From contig AP035880.1 of assembly GCA_045866215.1 (NCBI GenBank), forward strand, positions 4,154,001-4,218,000: a stretch of DNA of 64,000 bases, given 5' to 3'. The first letter of the stretch is position 1. Every line of letters begins with the position of its first letter. Below the pieces are notes generated by a model that made no database searches, was not told the DNA's origin, and was given only the letters and a program-made list of their open reading frames with translations. Made by a program: the position numbers and the translations under genes. Shown piece after piece: positions 60,646-64,000 of this stretch. Origin of the DNA: Croceivirga sp009797885 (GTDB lineage: Bacteria > Bacteroidota > Bacteroidia > Flavobacteriales > Flavobacteriaceae).

Positions 60646-62124
60646 ATGGAGGATGAAATGATGATTGAGTATAAGATTACATATCTATTTTTTGCTTTCC
60701 TGCTATGCACGTTGACCATGGCACAACAGGGGCTTGGTATTGCATCCGAGCCAATGGGGGATGTGCGACCAAGAAACGCTCACGAAATAGCTTCCTCCAA
60801 TTGGTCACTTGGGGGCGAAACCATGGATCGGGATTTTACCGATTTCAGTGAATGGAAACAATATTTGGGTCCTACAGGAACAAAAAAAATCCGGTTACAA
60901 GCTGGTTGGGCCAAATGTGAACCCAAAAAAGGGGAGTACAATTTTGAATGGCTCGATACTATCATTGATGAAGTCATTGCCCAGGGCGTAGAACCTTGGT
61001 TGCAAACATCTTACGGAAATCCCATTTATGAAGGCGGGGGTATGCCCAATCTCTCTGGAGGTTTTCCGGTATCGGCGGAAGCATTGGCGGCATGGGACAA
61101 ATGGGTCACCGAATTGGTCAAACGCTATAAAGGAAAAGTTAGGATTTGGGAAATTTGGAACGAGAGTGATGGCAATCCTAAAAATACACCGGAGGCCTAT
61201 GCCAAGCTTTTCATCCGTACCGCAGAAATTATACGCTCCAAAATACCAAATGCACAAATCTATGCACTGTCCTTGGCCGAAATTGAAACCGAATATGTGG
61301 AACCCTTTTTACACTATTTGAAAGAACGGGATAAGCTTCAACTTGTGGACGTGATAACACTCCACGGCTATACGTACCGACCGGAGGATTGCTATGAAAA
61401 ATACCAAAAAATAAGACAGTTGGTGGCACGGTATTCCAAAGATATCATAATCGGTCAGGGCGAGTTGGGTTGTCCTTCGGAAAATCAGCCACATTATGCG
61501 CTTAGAAATCACCCATGGACGGAAGTTTCGCAATCAAAATGGCTTTTGAGGAAAATGCTGGGAGATCTGGGCCGTGACATTCCTTCCTTATATTTTACCA
61601 TAATCGATATGAATTATGTCAAGGTCCTGGGATATGAAAATGGAAGGGTAACAACACTCAAGGAACCCATATACACTATAAATACAAAAGGATTGATAAA
61701 AGCCAATAAGGATAATACCGTAGCGTATCTAAAACCTTCCTATACCGCGTTTCAAAACCTTACGTCGATTTTTGACCATTCATTAGCACGAATTTCCAAT
61801 TATCCCTACAGGACCGATTCCTCGGATTCCCTTTCTGTATATGGTTTCCAATCGAAAAATTTCGATTACCAGATCGTTGTTATTTGGAAGGATAGTGACA
61901 TCCCCAATGACTCCACAGAAAAAAGCAGTGTAAAATTCGAGTTCCCCAAAGCAAATTTTGCTGAGCCCGTTTATGTCGATATGCGAACTGGTGCGGTATA
62001 TGAAATACTGAAAACCCACTGGAATAAAAACGGGACCTATTATGAGTTTTTAAATATTCCCATTTATGATTCCCCCATTTTGATTGCAGACAAAAGTCTT
62101 GTTCAGCTAGTTTACAAAGAATGA
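60646..62124 (+). CDS. Secreted clan-A glycoside hydrolase (GH39/GH5-like)
   Basis: A 492-residue secreted enzyme, using the ATG at 60646 (60658 and 60661 are also in frame): signal peptide YLFFAFLLCTLTMAQ. A (beta/alpha)8 fold follows: RLQAGWAKCEPKKGEYNFEW and GVEPWLQTSYGNPIYEGG. The clan-A acid/base is IWEIWNESDG (Glu173), and the likely nucleophile is IIIGQGELGCPS (Glu273). A beta domain ends the chain. The spacing and NE motif suit GH39-like or related clan GH-A families; I cannot fix the family. It would cut the glycan whose uronate feeds the pathway. Confidence 0.78.
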   Translation: MEDEMMIEYKITYLFFAFLLCTLTMAQQGLGIASEPMGDVRPRNAHEIASSNWSLGGETMDRDFTDFSEWKQYLGPTGTKKIRLQAGWAKCEPKKGEYNFEWLDTIIDEVIAQGVEPWLQTSYGNPIYEGGGMPNLSGGFPVSAEALAAWDKWVTELVKRYKGKVRIWEIWNESDGNPKNTPEAYAKLFIRTAEIIRSKIPNAQIYALSLAEIETEYVEPFLHYLKERDKLQLVDVITLHGYTYRPEDCYEKYQKIRQLVARYSKDIIIGQGELGCPSENQPHYALRNHPWTEVSQSKWLLRKMLGDLGRDIPSLYFTIIDMNYVKVLGYENGRVTTLKEPIYTINTKGLIKANKDNTVAYLKPSYTAFQNLTSIFDHSLARISNYPYRTDSSDSLSVYGFQSKNFDYQIVVIWKDSDIPNDSTEKSSVKFEFPKANFAEPVYVDMRTGAVYEILKTHWNKNGTYYEFLNIPIYDSPILIADKSLVQLVYKE

Positions 62125-62169
62125 ACTCATTTAAACTTTTTAGCCATTTGAAATAGCTTAAATGAGTTC
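62123..62169. repeat. Palindromic element with GAACTCATTTAA ends, short form (47 bp)
   Basis: GAACTCATTTAA at 62123-62134 and TTAAATGAGTTC at 62158-62169 are exact inverse copies; between them TTTTTAGCCATTTG is the inverse of CAAATGGCTAAAAA in the element at 23332-23491. The short copy forms one hairpin and overlaps the GH stop codon. It could serve as that gene's terminator. Confidence 0.75.
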
Positions 62170-62189
62170 AATAGATAAAACCAAGAAGT

Positions 62190-62933
62190 ATGAGTATAGA
62201 TGATTATAAGAAAGAGGTTGGTATGATGAATCTTGAAAAATTGATTCAAGTGCGTGAAGGTATCCCTACCAAAAAGTTCCCCATTCCGGAAAAGGAACTT
62301 TTGGATCGTTTCGAAAACATCTATACTGGGGCGATAAATGATGTGTTAAGGGAGTTTACGCTGTTGGACCAGGCATTGCCGATACGGATACAACCTTTGG
62401 AACGGTACAGGACGGTTGCGGGCATAGCTTTTACCGTGAAGAGTTCTTCCAGTACAAAGATCAGTGGCGAGATGGAATACCGTACCAAAATGCTTGATGC
62501 AATGCATGAAAATGCTTTTGTAGTGTACGATACCAGTGGTGATGAAGAATCTACGTCGTGGGGCGGGGTCATGACCGCAGCGGCAAAAAGTAAAGGGGTA
62601 CGGGCAGCTTGTCTGGATGGGGGTATTAGGGATACACACCAGATATTGGAGGCCAATTTCCCTGTATTTTACAAGTACCGCTCCTCCAATGGTAGCTTAG
62701 GTAGATGCTTGATTACGGATTACCAAATTCCAATACAGATTGATAAATGCTTCATAAAACCGGGAGATATTATTGTAGGGGATATAGATGGTGTCCTTTC
62801 AGTCCCCAGAAATATTGCTTATGACGTGTTGTTAAGGGCAGAAGAAATCCGTAAAAACGAAAAGAAAATTTTCGGTTGGGTAGAAGAGGGCCAAACGGCC
62901 AAAGAAATATCGGATAAGGGCGGTTATTTTTAA
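62190..62933 (+). CDS. RraA-family protein (aldolase-like)
   Basis: A 247-residue member of the RraA/HMG-aldolase fold: YTGAINDVLREFTLLDQALP, VAGIAFTVKSSSSTKISGEM, the active-site-like GVRAACLDGGIRDTHQI (metal/substrate loop) and KPGDIIVGDIDGVLSVPR. Some relatives are 4-hydroxy-4-methyl-2-oxoglutarate or 4-carboxy-4-hydroxy-2-oxoadipate aldolases; others in sugar-acid operons are of unknown reaction. Its place between the hydrolase and uxuA points to a sugar-acid substrate. Confidence 0.85.
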   Translation: MSIDDYKKEVGMMNLEKLIQVREGIPTKKFPIPEKELLDRFENIYTGAINDVLREFTLLDQALPIRIQPLERYRTVAGIAFTVKSSSSTKISGEMEYRTKMLDAMHENAFVVYDTSGDEESTSWGGVMTAAAKSKGVRAACLDGGIRDTHQILEANFPVFYKYRSSNGSLGRCLITDYQIPIQIDKCFIKPGDIIVGDIDGVLSVPRNIAYDVLLRAEEIRKNEKKIFGWVEEGQTAKEISDKGGYF

Positions 62934-63013
62934 TATCCCACATCTTGAACAAAACCAAGTGCCCTAAAGATTTAAAACGCTATCGCCATGCAAAGGACTG
63001 GAAAACACATTAA

Positions 63014-63988
63014 ATGAGACTCAGTTTTCTTTTTTTTGGAAATAAACCCGATGAAAGATGGCAGTTGTGCCGTCAAATGGGAATAGACCATGCCATTGCA
63101 AAATTGGCCCCCAATGTAACAGGGGAACCATCCATAGACAATTACGAATCTTTCGCCCGGTCAAAACTAATTTTTGAAGAACACGGCTTTCGACTCTGTG
63201 GACTAGAGGGCGATCAGTTCGACATGCATCGAATTAAACTTGGGCTACCCGGAAAAGAAAGGGACATTGAAGCATATCAAAAAATGCTCGAAAATATGGG
63301 GCGATTAAAGGTTTCCCTACTGTGCTATAATTTTATGGCCACGGGATGGTACCGTACCCATCGTGCCCTGCCAGAACGTGGAGGTGCACTGGTAAGTGGA
63401 TTCAATTACAACACGGCCAAAAATGAACCCATTTCAACCTATGGCGCGTTTAGTGAAAATCAGATTTGGGACAACTACCAATGGTTTATTGAGCAGGTAA
63501 TGCCAACAGCGGAGGCCAATAACGTAAAAATGGCCTTGCATCCAGATGATCCACCAATTGGTCCCATTCATGGAATAGCCCGTATTCTAACATCGGCAAA
63601 AGCAATGGAAAAGGCACTTTCATTCTCGGATAGTCCCTCCCATGGACTCACATTTTGCCAAGGCACTTTTGCCACAATGAATGAAAACTTGGAAGCCTTG
63701 TTTTTGAAGCATAAAAAGGCCAATAGGATTTTCTTCGTTCATATTCGGGATGTAAGAGGCACTCCTTTTAATTTTCGAGAGACTTTTCATGATAATGGCC
63801 CAACGGATATGTACAAGATGATGAAACGCTACAAAGAGCTTGGAGGTAATGTCCCTGTGCGTTCGGATCATGTTCCCACTATGGCAGGAGACGACAATGA
63901 AAATATGGGTTACACAATGAACGGTAGCTTGTTTGGTTTAGGCTACATAAAAGGCTTGATGCATGCGTGCGGAATTCAGGTCCCATGA
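63014..63988 (+). CDS. uxuA: Mannonate dehydratase UxuA
   Basis: A 324-residue dehydratase that turns D-mannonate into 2-keto-3-deoxygluconate: VKMALHPDDPPIGPIHGIAR is the family's substrate and metal loop, with IFFVHIRDVRGTPFNFRETF and VRSDHVPTMAGDD (His ligand). It is shorter than the ~390-residue E. coli enzyme, a compact form. It completes the path glucuronate -> fructuronate -> mannonate -> KDG in this locus; KDG kinase and aldolase are not in view, perhaps beyond the right edge. Confidence 0.9.
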   Translation: MRLSFLFFGNKPDERWQLCRQMGIDHAIAKLAPNVTGEPSIDNYESFARSKLIFEEHGFRLCGLEGDQFDMHRIKLGLPGKERDIEAYQKMLENMGRLKVSLLCYNFMATGWYRTHRALPERGGALVSGFNYNTAKNEPISTYGAFSENQIWDNYQWFIEQVMPTAEANNVKMALHPDDPPIGPIHGIARILTSAKAMEKALSFSDSPSHGLTFCQGTFATMNENLEALFLKHKKANRIFFVHIRDVRGTPFNFRETFHDNGPTDMYKMMKRYKELGGNVPVRSDHVPTMAGDDNENMGYTMNGSLFGLGYIKGLMHACGIQVP

Positions 63989-64000
63989 GAGTAAAAAACC

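Overview
The window reads as chromosome of a marine-type member of the Flavobacteriaceae (Bacteroidota), possibly near Muricauda/Flagellimonas, Maribacter or Zobellia; the genus is a guess. Signs for the family are a SusC/SusD pair, 6S RNA between zapA and rny, a zeaxanthin/myxol-type carotenoid cluster, CCC-motif and DUF2752 membrane proteins, Bacteroidota promoter boxes (TTG-N21-TAnnTTTG before the tRNA) and RHS genes beside 'tail fibre'-like proteins.

Region 1 (1-33.3 kb) is mostly core genome. It holds the 5' part of secA, a cobalamin adenosyltransferase, an ABC-F ATPase, pssA, a kdsD-tatC-CMD-lptB run and recQ. Two tandem double-glycine-leader peptides (11.53-11.82 kb) lie beyond recQ. 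Then come small membrane proteins, a Smr protein, a duplicated-domain lipoprotein, a cysteine desulfurase, a TonB receptor with an M23 peptidase, zapA/6S RNA/rny and aconitase. A carotenoid operon (carH-crtI-crtB-crtZ-crtD-cruF, with a convergent crtA-like gene) closes the region. Its MerR regulator keeps the Wx9EH and ExExHxxG motifs of the B12 photoreceptor CarH, and the window's own cobalamin adenosyltransferase could supply its cofactor.

Region 2 (33.2-50.3 kb) looks like an accessory island next to tRNA-Leu(GAG). Five copies of a composite intergenic repeat mark its two ends. At the left end are a frameshifted REP-associated transposase (RAYT) and REP hairpins. Inside are two amputated HTH-regulator tails, each joined to a membrane protein, and an orphan RHS tip carrying a zincin (HESLH) domain with a lipoprotein partner. 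The rest is a full polymorphic-toxin-like operon: four paralogous tail-fibre-like secreted proteins, two large RHS/YD proteins and a small membrane protein as candidate immunity. A ~225-bp block containing the operon's leader start is duplicated in front of both halves.

Region 3 (50.6-64 kb) is a hexuronate-utilisation locus: a LacI-type regulator, an 18-bp inverted operator pair, SusC/SusD, a sodium/solute symporter, UxaC, an SDR likely acting as UxuB, a secreted clan-A glycoside hydrolase, an RraA-family protein and UxuA. Together these would take a glucuronate-containing glycan to 2-keto-3-deoxygluconate (KDG); the later KDG steps are not in the window. A palindromic element with GAACTCATTTAA ends occurs at 23.3 kb and again at 62.1 kb.
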